Positions 37,376-46,596 are shown, counted from the stretch's first letter. The stretch: 64,000 bases of DNA from Mycobacterium sp. IS-1496 (GCF_001499995.1 NZ_LQIU01000009.1:1-64000); one strand, 5' to 3'. Numbers and translations: made by a program. Notes: generated by a model not told the origin, from the letters alone.

Positions 37376-37885
37376 ATGCCGCGCTCATTCGACTTGGCCG
37401 CCGACTACGACGGCACCGTCGAAGAGGTCCACCGTGCGTTCAGCGACGAACGGTACTGGCTGGCACGCCTGGCGGACTCGGGCGCCGACCACGCGACGCT
37501 CGACGACATGACCGTCGGCGAAGACGGCGGCATCGACGTCACCACCACGCAAACCCTGCGCGCCGACCGGTTGCCGGGGGTGGTGGCGCAGTTCCACCGC
37601 GGCGACCTGTCGATCCAGCGTGAGGAGACCTGGACCGGTGTGCTGGACGGCCGCGCCACCGCGACGGTCAACGGCTCCATCCCCGGGGCGCCGGTCACGC
37701 TGACCGGGACGGCGCGGCTCACGCCGAGCGCCTCGGGCGGATCCCGGCTGGAACTCAAGGCCACCGTGGAGGTGCGCGTGCCGCTCGTCGGCGGGAAGAT
37801 CGAGAACTTCATCGGCAACGGCCTGGTGGACCTGATCATCGCCGAACAGCGCTTCACCACGGTGTGGATCACCGAGAACGTCTGA
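37376..37885 (+). CDS. DUF2505 protein (SRPBCC-like), first of two
   Basis: A 169-residue protein of the DUF2505 family, resembling START/SRPBCC lipid-binding folds: FDLAADYDGTVEEVHRAFSD at the N-terminus and EVRVPLVGGKIENFIGN with EQRFTTVWI at the C-terminus. Corresponds to Rv0481c. No catalytic motif; ligand binding is inferred from fold family. Followed 23 bp later by a paralogue. Confidence 0.87.
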   Translation: MPRSFDLAADYDGTVEEVHRAFSDERYWLARLADSGADHATLDDMTVGEDGGIDVTTTQTLRADRLPGVVAQFHRGDLSIQREETWTGVLDGRATATVNGSIPGAPVTLTGTARLTPSASGGSRLELKATVEVRVPLVGGKIENFIGNGLVDLIIAEQRFTTVWITENV

Positions 37886-37894
37886 CCCGACGCG

Positions 37895-37900
37895 TACCGT
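37895..37900 (+). promoter_or_regulatory. -10-like element for the second DUF2505 gene
   Basis: TACCGT ends eight bases before the ATG at 37909, the same spacing as in the first copy. The second gene may therefore be transcribed on its own. Confidence 0.4.
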
Positions 37901-37908
37901 AAGTCCCC

Positions 37909-38424
37909 ATGGGACGGCGGATGGAGCACACCGTCGCGTTCGACGCGCCCGCCGCCCACGTCCACGAGCAGTTCACCTCCGAGGACTACTGGCGCTCGCT
38001 GACCGAGGTGTACCGCGCACTGAACCCGCGCACCGAGCTGACGCTGTTCCGCTCCGATGAACGCGGCACCGACATCGCGCTGCGGCAGGTGATGCCGCGC
38101 GACGACCTGCCGCCGATCGCCCGCAAGGTCATGCCGGTCGACCTGGTGATCACCCGTGAACAGCACTTCGCCCCATTCGACGACGGCGCCGCACGCGCCG
38201 AGGGCACCTTCGCCGCCACCATGCCGCGCGCACCGGGACGGCTCGACGGCCGCTACGACCTGGCCGACACCCCGACCGGCAGCCGGCTGCGCGTGCACAG
38301 CACCTGCAAGGTCTCCCTACCGTTGGTCGGCGGCACACTCGAAGACCTGATCCTGACCAACATGCGCACCCTGTTCGACGGTGAACAACGCTTCACCGCC
38401 CAACGGGTTTCCGGACGCCGCTGA
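37909..38424 (+). CDS. DUF2505 protein, second tandem paralogue
   Basis: A 171-residue relative of the preceding protein. The shared C-terminal pattern is SLPLVGGTLEDLILTNM with EQRFTAQRV, and the shared N-terminal pattern is an open strand followed by a helix and a YW pair. Overall similarity is low, so the duplication is old. I do not recall an equivalent second copy at this site in M. tuberculosis. Function unknown. Confidence 0.85.
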   Translation: MGRRMEHTVAFDAPAAHVHEQFTSEDYWRSLTEVYRALNPRTELTLFRSDERGTDIALRQVMPRDDLPPIARKVMPVDLVITREQHFAPFDDGAARAEGTFAATMPRAPGRLDGRYDLADTPTGSRLRVHSTCKVSLPLVGGTLEDLILTNMRTLFDGEQRFTAQRVSGRR

Positions 38425-38429
38425 GAGCG

Positions 38430-39227
38430 ATGACGCAGCACCCGGGCCCCCCGATCGGCGTCCTCACCCGCGGCACCACCGGGCACAACCGGCTGCGCCG
38501 CAGCGACCGCTGGCTGGTGCACTCCCGCCGGGTCCGCACCGCGCTGCTGTCGGCCGCCGATCCACTGGTCGTCGACCTGGGCTACGGCGCGCGCCCCGTC
38601 ACCACCCTGGAACTGGCGTCGCGGCTGCGGTCGGTGCGCCCCGACGCGCGGGTGGTCGGTTTGGAGATCCATCCCGAACGGGTGGCGGCCGCCCGCGCCG
38701 CCGCGGCGACGGATGTGGAGTTCGCGCTCGGCGGTTTCGAACTGGCCGGGATGCGGCCGGTGCTGGTGCGCGCGTTCAACGTGCTGCGCCAGTACCCCGT
38801 CGACGCCGTGGCCGGGGCGTGGGGCGTCATGCGGAGCCGGCTCGCGCCGGGCGGTCTCATCGTCGACGGCACCTGCGACGAGTTGGGGCGCCGGTGCGCT
38901 TGGGTGCTGCTCGACGCCGTCGGCCCGGTCAGCCTCACGCTGGCGTGCGATCCGTTCGCCATCGAGCGTCCGTCCGATCTCGCCGAACGGCTCCCCAAGG
39001 TGCTGATCCACCACAACGTGCCCGGCGAGCCCGTGCACCGGCTGCTCGCCGCCGCGGACCGGGCCTGGGCCAGCGCGGCGGGGCACGGCGTGTTCGGCCC
39101 GCGGATCCGCTGGCGCGCGATGCTCGATCTGCTTGCGGGCGAAGGGTTTGCGGTCGAGCCGCCGCGGCGCAGGATGCGCGACGGGGTGCTCACGGTGCCG
39201 TGGGCAACGGTCGCGCCCGTAGGCTGA
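38430..39227 (+). CDS. SAM-dependent methyltransferase-like protein
   Basis: A 265-residue class I methyltransferase-type Rossmann protein. Motif I is replaced by LVVDLGYGARPVTTLELAS, motif II is VVGLEIHPERVAAAR, and LAPGGLIVDGTCDELGRR fits motif III. It follows the second DUF2505 gene by 5 bp and precedes the nitrilase-family gene by 4 bp, so they are likely cotranscribed. Substrate unknown. Confidence 0.83.
   Translation: MTQHPGPPIGVLTRGTTGHNRLRRSDRWLVHSRRVRTALLSAADPLVVDLGYGARPVTTLELASRLRSVRPDARVVGLEIHPERVAAARAAAATDVEFALGGFELAGMRPVLVRAFNVLRQYPVDAVAGAWGVMRSRLAPGGLIVDGTCDELGRRCAWVLLDAVGPVSLTLACDPFAIERPSDLAERLPKVLIHHNVPGEPVHRLLAAADRAWASAAGHGVFGPRIRWRAMLDLLAGEGFAVEPPRRRMRDGVLTVPWATVAPVG
39220..39225 (+). 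promoter_or_regulatory. -10 element for the nitrilase-family gene
   Basis: TAGGCT spans the end of the methyltransferase gene and ends six bases before the ATG at 39232. An internal leaderless promoter is likely. Confidence 0.45.
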
Positions 39228-39231
39228 GCGC

Positions 39232-40047
39232 ATGCGGATCGCGTGCGCGCAGATCGCCTCGGGCACCGACCCCGCGGCGAACCTCGAACTCGTCGAGGAC
39301 TTCACCGGCCGGGCCGTCGACGCCGGCGCCGACCTCGTGCTGTTCCCGGAGGCGACGATGTGCCGGTTCGGCGTGCCACTGGCACCGGTGGCCGAACCGC
39401 TCGACGGACCGTGGGCCACGGCGGTGCGGTCGATCGCCGAGAAGGCCGGCGTCACCGTCGTCGCCGGGATGTTCACCCCAAGCGGTGACGGCCGGGTCCT
39501 CAACACGTTGCTCGCGGTCGGCGGCGGCGTGGACGCCCACTACCACAAGATCCACCTCTACGACGCGTTCGGTTTCCGCGAATCCCGCACTGTCGCACCG
39601 GGTTCGGAGCCCGTCACGATCACCGTCGCGGGCGTCGAGGTCGGCCTGACGACGTGTTACGACATCCGCTTCCCCGAGCTCTACGTCGAACTGGCACGCC
39701 GCGGCGCCCAGCTGATCACCGTGCACGCCTCGTGGGGCGCGGGGCCCGGGAAGCTCGACCAGTGGACGTTGCTGGCGCGGGCCCGCGCGCTGGACACCAC
39801 CGGTTACCTCGCCGCGGTCGACCAGGCCTACCCCGGCGACGAGGTGGCCGCATCCGGGCCGACCGGGGTCGGCGGCAGCCTGGTCGCCTCGGCGACCGGT
39901 GACGTCGTGGCGATCGCGGGCGCCGACCCGCACCTGATGGTCGCCGACCTCGACCTCGACGCGGCGCGCAAGGTCCGCGAGACCGTCGCCGTGCTGAACA
40001 ACCGCGCGGAGGTCGACTCACCCGGTAGGGCAGAATCGCGGGCGTGA
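39232..40047 (+). CDS. Carbon-nitrogen hydrolase (nitrilase superfamily)
   Basis: A 271-residue amidase of the nitrilase superfamily. The Glu-Lys-Cys catalytic triad is present: DLVLFPEATM (Glu40), YHKIHLYDAF (Lys106) and GLTTCYDIRFPELY (Cys142). The sequence is closest by eye to the Nit/omega-amidase and deaminated-glutathione amidase branch. Matches Rv0480c. The downstream DUF2993 gene begins inside its stop codon (GTGA). Confidence 0.91.
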   Translation: MRIACAQIASGTDPAANLELVEDFTGRAVDAGADLVLFPEATMCRFGVPLAPVAEPLDGPWATAVRSIAEKAGVTVVAGMFTPSGDGRVLNTLLAVGGGVDAHYHKIHLYDAFGFRESRTVAPGSEPVTITVAGVEVGLTTCYDIRFPELYVELARRGAQLITVHASWGAGPGKLDQWTLLARARALDTTGYLAAVDQAYPGDEVAASGPTGVGGSLVASATGDVVAIAGADPHLMVADLDLDAARKVRETVAVLNNRAEVDSPGRAESRA

Positions 40048-40916
40048 CTGATCCCTGGGCCCGTCCGGCCGACCAGCAGCCAGTCCCGCCTCCCCCGCCG
40101 TTCCCGCAGGGTGCGCCGCCGTCGGCACCCCATCCCGGCGGGGAACCGCCTAAGGAACGCGGCTCGGTGCTGGCCAAGGTCAAAGACGTGTTCAGCGATC
40201 CGCTGTCGGTCGTGCTGGCCGTCGTCATCGTGGTGGCGCTCATCGTGGCCGGTCTGCTCGGTGGGGAGTTGTACGCCCGCAACCGCGCCGACGACGTGGT
40301 CTCCCGCGTCGTGTCCTGCGTCGTCGAGGACGAGGCCACCGCATCGTTCGGCACGCTTCCTCCGTTCCTGCTGCAGCACATGACCGGGCATTACACGAAC
40401 ATCAACATCGAGACCGCCGGCAACCAGATCCGCACCGCCAAGGGCATGAAGGTCGCGATCGACATCCGGGACGTCCGGCTCGAGGACAGCGCGAACTCCG
40501 GCGGCTCCATCGGCTCGCTGGCCGTCAACGTCGACTGGTCCTCCGACGGCATAACCCAGACCGTCCAGGACGCGATCCCGCTGTTCGGGAGCTTCCTGAC
40601 CGGGGTGAGCACCAACCCGTCGGAGGGCACCATCGAGTTGGAGGGGGTGCTCGGCAGCATCACGGCGAAGCCGCAGGTCGTCAACGGCGGCATCTCGCTG
40701 CAGGTGCAGCAGCTCACCGGGCTCGGGTTCACGCTGCCCCGGGAAGCCGTGCAGCCCGCCCTGGACGCCTTCACCTCCGGGCTGACGGAGAACTACCCGA
40801 TGGACATCAAGGCGCAGAGCATCCAGGTCACCGACACGGGTGTGTCGGCGCTGTTGACGTCGCAGAACTCGCAGATCCCGAAGAGCGGCGAGGATCCCTG
40901 CTTCAACGAGCTGTAA
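40044..40916 (+). CDS. DUF2993 membrane-anchored protein
   Basis: A 290-residue protein. A proline-rich cytoplasmic N-terminus (1-38) precedes one membrane helix (about 55-75, VVLAVVIVVALIVAGLLGG). The extracytoplasmic DUF2993 domain resembles lipid-binding TULIP-like folds; LmeA in M. tuberculosis is another member of this family. GTG start overlapping the upstream stop. Matches Rv0479c. A role in envelope lipid handling is inferred from the family. The 3' end runs convergently into deoC with a 3-bp gap. Confidence 0.85.
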   Translation: MTDPWARPADQQPVPPPPPFPQGAPPSAPHPGGEPPKERGSVLAKVKDVFSDPLSVVLAVVIVVALIVAGLLGGELYARNRADDVVSRVVSCVVEDEATASFGTLPPFLLQHMTGHYTNINIETAGNQIRTAKGMKVAIDIRDVRLEDSANSGGSIGSLAVNVDWSSDGITQTVQDAIPLFGSFLTGVSTNPSEGTIELEGVLGSITAKPQVVNGGISLQVQQLTGLGFTLPREAVQPALDAFTSGLTENYPMDIKAQSIQVTDTGVSALLTSQNSQIPKSGEDPCFNEL

Positions 40917-40919
40917 GCG

Positions 40920-41600
40920 TCAGTTCAGATCGTCGAGTACGGCGCGGGTGGCCGACAGACCCAACCGGGTCGCCCCCGCGTCGAGCATCGCGATGGCGTC
41001 GGCGGCGGTGCGGATGCCGCCGCTGGCCTTCACCTCGACCTGCGGTCCGACCGCGGCGACCATGATCTCGACCGCGCCCGCCGAGGCGCCGCCGAGCGGG
41101 TGGAACCCCGTCGAGGTCTTGACGTATTCGGCGCCTGCGGCCTTGGCGGCCCGGCACGTGTCGACCAGTACGTCGCGCCCACCCAGTTCGAGCAGCACGG
41201 CTGACTCCACGATCACCTTGAGCAGGGTGGGCTCGCCGATGGCGGCGCGCACCGCGGCGATGTCGGCGCGCACGGCGTCGATCTCCCCGGCCAGCGCGGC
41301 GCCCACGTCGATCACCATGTCGATCTCGTCGGCGCCCGCGGCGACGGCGAGCGCGGCTTCGTGCGCCTTGACCGCCGGGAGGTGTTTACCGGACGGGAAG
41401 CCGACGACGGCAGCGATCTTCGTCGTGGAGGGGCGGGCCCGCACGGCGGCGGGGACCATCGACGGCGACACACAGGCCGCGTAGACGCCGAGTTCCTCGG
41501 CCTCCTGCACGAGCATGGCGACGTCGCCCTCGTCGGCCTCCGGTTTGAGCAGTGTGTGGTCGATGAGCGCGGCCACGCGCTCGCGGGTCCACCTGCCCAT
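40920..41600 (-). CDS. deoC: Deoxyribose-phosphate aldolase
   Basis: Class I aldolase splitting 2-deoxyribose-5-phosphate to glyceraldehyde-3-phosphate and acetaldehyde. The 226-residue protein shows [39 protein letters not shown] (Lys128) and the Schiff-base lysine in [16 protein letters not shown] (Lys161), then [17 protein letters not shown] at 41600 shares one base with the upstream stop (TGATG). Matches Rv0478. Confidence 0.95.
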   Translation of the reverse strand: MGRWTRERVAALIDHTLLKPEADEGDVAMLVQEAEELGVYAACVSPSMVPAAVRARPSTTKIAAVVGFPSGKHLPAVKAHEAALAVAAGADEIDMVIDVGAALAGEIDAVRADIAAVRAAIGEPTLLKVIVESAVLLELGGRDVLVDTCRAAKAAGAEYVKTSTGFHPLGGASAGAVEIMVAAVGPQVEVKASGGIRTAADAIAMLDAGATRLGLSATRAVLDDLN

Positions 41601-42022
41601 CAGAACGGCTCTTCGGTGCCGCCGGGGTTGCAGCCGGCGGCCACCATCTGCTCGACGGGGACCTCGGGCCGCCACGGCTCGAGGTTCCAGCTGGTCTTCC
41701 CCGGTGCGGCGAATTCCGCGAACTGCCAGTGGCAGTCGAACTGCTCACGCATGCCGGGGATCGCGGCGTCGGGTGAGGCGGCGAGCACCTCCGCCCAGGC
41801 GTGCTCGGCCTCGGCGACGGTGCCGACCTGGCCGGCGGCCCGCCTGCCCGCAGCGGTGGGATAGACGCGCAGGCTGGACAGATCGCCCCACTTCGCCCAC
41901 GTGACGTGGGCGACGTAGGGCGGCGGCGGGGCGGGTTGGGCGGAGGCGACGGGCGCCCCGGTCATCGACAACGGCAGCGACAGGACCAGAGCCGCCGTCA
42001 CGGCGGCTGGAGTGATGCGCAC
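41600..42022 (-). CDS. Secreted protein, DUF2599-like
   Basis: A 140-residue protein with a Sec signal peptide ([22 protein letters not shown], cleavage after about residue 29). A small mature domain follows: [36 protein letters not shown] and [12 protein letters not shown]. Its two cysteines probably form a disulfide. GTG start at 42022. Matches Rv0477 (DUF2599). No known activity. Confidence 0.87.
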   Translation of the reverse strand: MRITPAAVTAALVLSLPLSMTGAPVASAQPAPPPPYVAHVTWAKWGDLSSLRVYPTAAGRRAAGQVGTVAEAEHAWAEVLAASPDAAIPGMREQFDCHWQFAEFAAPGKTSWNLEPWRPEVPVEQMVAAGCNPGGTEEPF

Positions 42023-42026
42023 GGAC

Positions 42027-42311
42027 CTACCGCGACTTTCCCTGGATCTCCAGGAGCTTGGGCCGCACGTCGACCAGGTAGACACCGGCCGCGCAGGCGC
42101 ACACCGCGGCGCCGAACGCGTCGCGGAAGAGCAGCAGGATGAGAACACCGCCGCCGAGGATCGCCAGCCATACCGGCTTGGTGAGTTTCCCGGCCGCGGT
42201 GTAGGCGTCGGGGCGCTGGATCGCGGCGTGGACGAACGAGTACACGCCGACGACCAACACGATCAGGACGAGACCCAGAATGATGACGCCCGCAAGGTCG
42301 GCAAGTATCAC
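42027..42311 (-). CDS. DUF2516 small membrane protein
   Basis: A 94-residue protein with two or three membrane helices ([52 protein letters not shown]) and a basic C-terminus. GTG start, 4 bp before the secreted-protein gene. Matches Rv0476. Possibly part of the hbhA transcription unit. Function unknown. Confidence 0.85.
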   Translation of the reverse strand: MILADLAGVIILGLVLIVLVVGVYSFVHAAIQRPDAYTAAGKLTKPVWLAILGGGVLILLLFRDAFGAAVCACAAGVYLVDVRPKLLEIQGKSR

Positions 42312-42353
42312 CTCACCAGCCTATGCGGGCGTCATCCTGCGGTCGAATTCGAC

Positions 42354-42965
42354 TTACTTCTGGGTGACCTTCTTGGCCGGCGCCTTCTTGGCGGGCGCCT
42401 TTTTGGCGGGCGCCTTCTTGGCGGGGGCCTTCTTGGCGGTCGCCTTGACCGGCTCGGCAGTCTCCTCGGTCTTCTTGGGCAGCTCGACGCCGACGAGCTT
42501 GGCGGCGCGCTCACCGACGGCGCGGGTCTGCGTCGCCACGTTGCCCAGGGCCTGCTCGGTCAGCTCGACGGCCTGGTCGGTGTAGCTCTCGACGCGGTTG
42601 GCGGCGTCGGTGAAGCCGGGCTGGCTGCGCAGCCGCTCGAGTGCGGCCTCGCCACGCTCGACGAGCTTGGCGTAGGTGCTCTGCGCAGCCTCGGCGTAGC
42701 CCTCGGCGGCACGGCGCAGTTCGTCGGCGGTCAGCCGCTCGCGCAGCTCGGTGACCTGCGTCGGGAGCTCGCCCTGCAGCTTGTTGATGCGGGCCCGGCT
42801 CTCCTCGACGCGGGTGTTGGCGTCGGTGCGGGCCTCCTCGGCGCGATCACGCAGGCTCGCGACGATCTCGTTGACGGTGGCCAGCGCGAGATCGGCGGCG
42901 CCGACCGCGGCGAGCAGCGGGGCCTTGAGGTCCTCGATGTCGACCTGGGGGTTCTTCTCAGCCAT
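42354..42965 (-). CDS. hbhA: Heparin-binding hemagglutinin
   Basis: Surface adhesin of mycobacteria, also associated with lipid bodies. The 203-residue protein begins [20 protein letters not shown]. It has a long amphipathic coiled-coil region (about 20-150) and ends in a lysine-rich tail of repeated KKAPA units, where methylated lysines bind heparan sulfate. AAAGGA-type ribosome binding sequence (AAAGGA) sits eight bases before the ATG. The XRE regulator gene overlaps its start by 8 bp. Tail repeats are encoded by near-identical 15-bp units. Confidence 0.95.
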   Translation of the reverse strand: MAEKNPQVDIEDLKAPLLAAVGAADLALATVNEIVASLRDRAEEARTDANTRVEESRARINKLQGELPTQVTELRERLTADELRRAAEGYAEAAQSTYAKLVERGEAALERLRSQPGFTDAANRVESYTDQAVELTEQALGNVATQTRAVGERAAKLVGVELPKKTEETAEPVKATAKKAPAKKAPAKKAPAKKAPAKKVTQK

Positions 42966-43443
42966 GTTGGATGTCCTTTCCGAAATCTTGGGGTGGGGTT
43001 TCTAGTGCGCGTTGGATCGGGTCGCCATTGATCGGTTGGTGTTCAGTCGTCGGCTCCTCGTCTACTCCGGTTTCGGCTGCCTCGTTCTGCTGGCAGAACG
43101 ACGTGTAGATGTCGAGCAGCACCTGCTTCTGCCGCTCGGTGATCGCCATGTCGTTGAAGATGGCGTCACGGACCTGTCCGGCCTCGCTGGGTTCGAGGAT
43201 CCCGGCTCGCACGTAGAGCACTTCGGCCGAGACCCGCAACGCCTTGGCGATCTGGTTGAGCACATCGGCGGACGGTTTCCGCAATCCCCGCTCGATCTGG
43301 CTGAGGTAGGGATTGCTGACACCGGCCTTCTCCGCCAGCTGCCGCACGGACACTTGGGCCGCTTCCCGCTGGCTCCGGATGAAGCTCCCGATGTCCTGCG
43401 CGGCGTTGGTCACCACAGCGGCAAGATTCTCGTCCTGCGACAT
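42958..43443 (-). CDS. XRE-family transcriptional regulator
   Basis: A 161-residue protein with an N-terminal Cro/C1 helix-turn-helix at about 27-70 ([21 protein letters not shown]). The C-terminal segment is less conserved and carries one cysteine ([10 protein letters not shown]). Matches Rv0474, reported as a copper-responsive regulator (from memory). It overlaps hbhA by 8 bp, so the two are coexpressed. A perfect dyad about 60 bp upstream (43504-43525) is a candidate autoregulatory site. Confidence 0.9.
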   Translation of the reverse strand: MSQDENLAAVVTNAAQDIGSFIRSQREAAQVSVRQLAEKAGVSNPYLSQIERGLRKPSADVLNQIAKALRVSAEVLYVRAGILEPSEAGQVRDAIFNDMAITERQKQVLLDIYTSFCQQNEAAETGVDEEPTTEHQPINGDPIQRALETPPQDFGKDIQHG

Positions 43444-43503
43444 GGGTGACGACCCCCTCGAAACGCGGGTATCCGATCAACGACACCATCAACCGTACGC
43501 GGG

Positions 43504-43525
43504 GGTGCTAACTATTGCAAGCACC
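43504..43525. promoter_or_regulatory. Perfect dyad upstream of the XRE-hbhA unit
   Basis: GGTGCT and AGCACC flank the ten-base spacer AACTATTGCA. The dyad lies between the DUF445 stop and the XRE gene start, in AT-richer sequence, and probably overlaps a promoter. Confidence 0.5.
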
Positions 43526-43537
43526 AGCTAGCGCAGG

Positions 43538-44860
43538 TCAGAACAGTAGCTGAGCTATCGAATAGATGACGAGGCCGGCCAGCGAGCCGACGACGGTGCC
43601 GTTGATCCGGATGAACTGCAGGTCGCGGCCGACATGGAGCTCGATGCGGCTGCTGGCCTCGTCGGCGTCCCAGCGCTCCACGGTGTCGGTGACGATCGTG
43701 GTGATCTCGGCGCCGTATTCACCGACCACGTGCTGGGCGCCGCGGATGATCCAGTTGTCGACCTTGTCCCGCAGTTCGGCGTCGTCGCGCAAACTCTCCC
43801 CGATGCGCATGACGGAGTCGGCGATGCGGGCGCGCAACGTCGACGACGGATCGTCGACCGATTCGAGGATGATGCGCTTGGCGGCGCTCCATGCGGTCTC
43901 CGCCGCCCGCGCCACCTCGTCGCGGGCCATGATCTGCTCTTTGACGTTCTCGGCACGCCGGATGGTCGCCTCGTCGTTCTGCAGGTCGCCGGCGAACTCG
44001 AACAGGAACTTGGTCGCCGACCGGCGCAGCTCGTGGTCCGGGTTGCGGCGCACCTTGTCGGTGAAGTCCATCAGCTCACGGTGGATGCGGTCGCCGACCA
44101 GGTGATCGACCCAGCGCGGCGACCACGTCGGCGAATCGCGCTCGATGACCCGCTCGATGACTTCCCCGGCGTTGAGCGACCACTCGAAGGCCCGGTCGGC
44201 GAGCAGCTGGATGAGCGCCTCCTGGCGGCCCTCCTGCAGCAGTTGCGAGAGCACTCGGCCCACCGGCGGTCCCCACTGCGGTTCGGCGATGCGTTTGACG
44301 ATCATCCGGTCGAGCACCTGCTGGACGTCTTCGTCGCGCAGCATCTCGACCAGCACCCGCAGCACGTTGGAGGTCTCCGTGGCCACGCGTTCCGCGTGCG
44401 AACGCTCGGCCAGCCACTTACCCAGCCGGCCCGCCACCTCGGCATCCCGCAGCTTGGTCTCGACGTTCTCCCGCGACAGGAAGTTCTCCCGGATGAACTC
44501 GCCCAGACCCTCGCCGAGCTGGTCCTTCTTGCGTTTGATGATCGCGGTGTGCGGGATCGGGATGCCCAACGGATGCCGGAACAGCGCGGTGACCGCGAAC
44601 CAGTCGGCGAGCGCGCCGACCATGCCGGCCTCGGCGGCGGCGCGCACGTAGCCGACCCACGGGGCGGCGGTGCCCTGGGACTGCGCCCAGGTGCAGAGCA
44701 GGAAGATCACCGTGGCCCCGAGCAGGAAGCCCAGTGCGACGGTCTTCATGCGCCGCAGGCCGCGACGGCGTTCGGCGTCGGCGGCCGAGTCCGCGCCCGC
44801 GATCGCCTCGGCGAAGCTGGGCCGTCCGGACTGCTGAGTAGATACCACGGGTTCCATCAT
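43538..44860 (-). CDS. DUF445 membrane protein
   Basis: A 440-residue protein. Helix 1 is at about 38-60 (TVALGFLLGATVIFLLCTW), and a second hydrophobic region covers about 72-95 (AAAEAGMVGALADWFAVTALF), matching the DUF445 signature. Long charged helices with coiled-coil character follow, then a C-terminal helix (VVGSLAGLVIYSIAQLLF). It starts with two ATG codons. Matches Rv0473. DUF445 proteins are of unknown function. Divergent from the TetR gene by 71 bp. Confidence 0.88.
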   Translation of the reverse strand: MMEPVVSTQQSGRPSFAEAIAGADSAADAERRRGLRRMKTVALGFLLGATVIFLLCTWAQSQGTAAPWVGYVRAAAEAGMVGALADWFAVTALFRHPLGIPIPHTAIIKRKKDQLGEGLGEFIRENFLSRENVETKLRDAEVAGRLGKWLAERSHAERVATETSNVLRVLVEMLRDEDVQQVLDRMIVKRIAEPQWGPPVGRVLSQLLQEGRQEALIQLLADRAFEWSLNAGEVIERVIERDSPTWSPRWVDHLVGDRIHRELMDFTDKVRRNPDHELRRSATKFLFEFAGDLQNDEATIRRAENVKEQIMARDEVARAAETAWSAAKRIILESVDDPSSTLRARIADSVMRIGESLRDDAELRDKVDNWIIRGAQHVVGEYGAEITTIVTDTVERWDADEASSRIELHVGRDLQFIRINGTVVGSLAGLVIYSIAQLLF

Positions 44861-44931
44861 CCGCTATCCGCAGAGCGCAGCGGTCCGACGCGGCTGTAGA
44901 CGCCTGTTCGCCGTAGTATCGAGACGGACTA

Positions 44932-45660
44932 GTGAACGGGACTACGGGGATAGTGACACAACAGACCCCGCCTTTGGCGGTCAAGACCGATGGTCGGAAG
45001 CGGCGCTGGCACCAGCACAAGGTCGAGCGCCGCAACGAGTTGGTCGATGGCACCCTCGAGGCGATCCGCCGTCTGGGCAGCAACGTCAGCATGGACGAGA
45101 TCGCCGCGGAGATCGGTGTCTCGAAAACCGTCCTGTACCGCTACTTCGTCGACAAGAACGACCTCACAACCGCGGTGATGATGCGGTTCGCCCAGACCAC
45201 GCTGATCCCGAACATGGCCGCCGCGCTGATGTCGAACCTCGACGGCTACGAGCTGACCCGCGAGATCATCAAGGTCTACGTGGACACGGTCGCCAACGAG
45301 CCGGAGCCGTACCGCTTCGTGATGGCCAACAACTCGGCCAGCAAGAGCAAGGCCGTCGCGGCTTCCGAGGAGATCATCGCCCGCATGCTCGCGGTGATGC
45401 TGCGCCGCCGGATGGCCGGGGCCGGCATGGACACCGGTGGCGTCGAACCGTGGGCCTATCACATCGTCGGCGGCGTGCAGCTGGCCACGCACTCGTGGAT
45501 GTCGAATCCGCGGATGAGTGCCGACGAGCTCATCGACTACCTGACAATGCTGTCGTGGAGCGCGTTGTGCGGCATCGTCGAAGTAGGCGGATCGCTCGAG
45601 AAGTTCCGGTCCGTACCGCACCCCTCCCCGATCCTGCCTCCCCAGTCGATGGAGCAATGA
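44932..45660 (+). CDS. TetR family regulator
   Basis: A 242-residue protein. The HTH is at about 50-80 (MDEIAAEIGVSKTVLYRYFVDKNDL), followed by a ligand domain with TREIIKVYVDTVANEPEPYRF. GTG at 44932 is used; a second GTG at 44953 has a better GGGG ribosome site and is the main alternative. Matches Rv0472c. The PPK2 gene starts inside its stop codon (ATGA), so regulator and kinase are coexpressed. Confidence 0.88.
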   Translation: MNGTTGIVTQQTPPLAVKTDGRKRRWHQHKVERRNELVDGTLEAIRRLGSNVSMDEIAAEIGVSKTVLYRYFVDKNDLTTAVMMRFAQTTLIPNMAAALMSNLDGYELTREIIKVYVDTVANEPEPYRFVMANNSASKSKAVAASEEIIARMLAVMLRRRMAGAGMDTGGVEPWAYHIVGGVQLATHSWMSNPRMSADELIDYLTMLSWSALCGIVEVGGSLEKFRSVPHPSPILPPQSMEQ

Positions 45661-46523
45661 GACCAGAATCCGATCTGCCTGCCCTGTGGTCCCACGAGCC
45701 GCACGTCCACCTCCGGTTCCGGCCGGGCGACAAGGTGGCCGACATCGACACCTCCGCGACGCCGGGTTTCACCGGCTCCAAGACCGACGCCCCGGCGCTG
45801 CACGCCGAGCGCAGTTCGCGGCTCGGTGAGCTGCAGGAGAAGCTGTACGCCAACAGCCGCGCCGGCGACACCCGCTCGGTGCTGCTGATCCTGCAGGGGA
45901 TGGACACCGCGGGAAAGGGCGGCATCGTCAAACACGTTGTCGGAGCAGCCAATCCGCAGGGCATCAAATACACGAGCTTCGGTAGACCCACCGAGGAGGA
46001 GTTGGCCCACCACTACTTGTGGCGCATCCGCAAGGCGCTCCCGACGCCCGGGCACATCGGCGTGTTCGACCGGTCGCACTACGAGGACGTGCTGATAGTG
46101 CGCGTGCACAACCTGGTCCCGCCCGACGTGTGGGGCGCCCGCTACGACGAGATCAACGCCTTCGAACGCGAACTCGTCGACAGCGGTACCTCGATCGTGA
46201 AGGTCGCGATGTTCGTGTCGCTGCAGGAGCAGAAGCGCCGGCTGGCCGAACGGCTCGAACGCCCCGACAAGTACTGGAAGTACAACCCCGCCGACATCGA
46301 CGAACGGCTGCTGTGGCCGAAGTACGAGCAGGCCTACCAGGCGGTGCTCGACCGCACGTCGACCGACCATGCGCCGTGGTACGTGGTGCCGTGCGACCGG
46401 AAGTGGTACAGCCGGCTGGTGATCACCGAACTGCTCATCGAGGCGCTCAAGGGCCTCAACATGTCCTGGCCGCCACCGGATTTCGACGTCAAGGCGGAGA
46501 AGCGGCGCCTGGCGGACGCCTGA
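45657..46523 (+). CDS. Polyphosphate kinase 2 family protein
   Basis: A 288-residue PPK2 enzyme using polyphosphate to phosphorylate nucleotides. The Walker A is LILQGMDTAGKGGIVKHVVG (residues 81-89), Walker B is HIGVFDRSHYEDVLIVRVH, and the lid segment KRRLAERLERPDKYWKYN follows. This short single-domain type resembles the class that can act on AMP or ADP. Translated after the TetR gene with ATGA overlap. I do not recall a copy at this locus in M. tuberculosis. A palindromic element follows 16 bp after the stop. Confidence 0.92.
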   Translation: MRPESDLPALWSHEPHVHLRFRPGDKVADIDTSATPGFTGSKTDAPALHAERSSRLGELQEKLYANSRAGDTRSVLLILQGMDTAGKGGIVKHVVGAANPQGIKYTSFGRPTEEELAHHYLWRIRKALPTPGHIGVFDRSHYEDVLIVRVHNLVPPDVWGARYDEINAFERELVDSGTSIVKVAMFVSLQEQKRRLAERLERPDKYWKYNPADIDERLLWPKYEQAYQAVLDRTSTDHAPWYVVPCDRKWYSRLVITELLIEALKGLNMSWPPPDFDVKAEKRRLADA

Positions 46524-46538
46524 TTCTCGCCATTCTGT

Positions 46539-46596
46539 CGACTGCGCGGTTGGCGCCACGCCTTCTTGGGATTCGCGTACAACAACCGTGCGGTCG
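46539..46596. repeat. Palindromic element, copy 1 (after PPK2)
   Basis: Arms CGACTGCGCGGTTG (46539-46552) and CAACCGTGCGGTCG (46583-46596) match at 12 of 14 positions over a 30-base loop. The right side, 46561-46602, is nearly identical to 47524-47565 downstream of the DUF559 gene. It may act as a PPK2 terminator. Confidence 0.7.

Noticed and set aside
42369..42440. Tandem 15-bp units as an independent VNTR
   Set aside because: They encode the known lysine/proline/alanine tail of HbhA and need no separate explanation.
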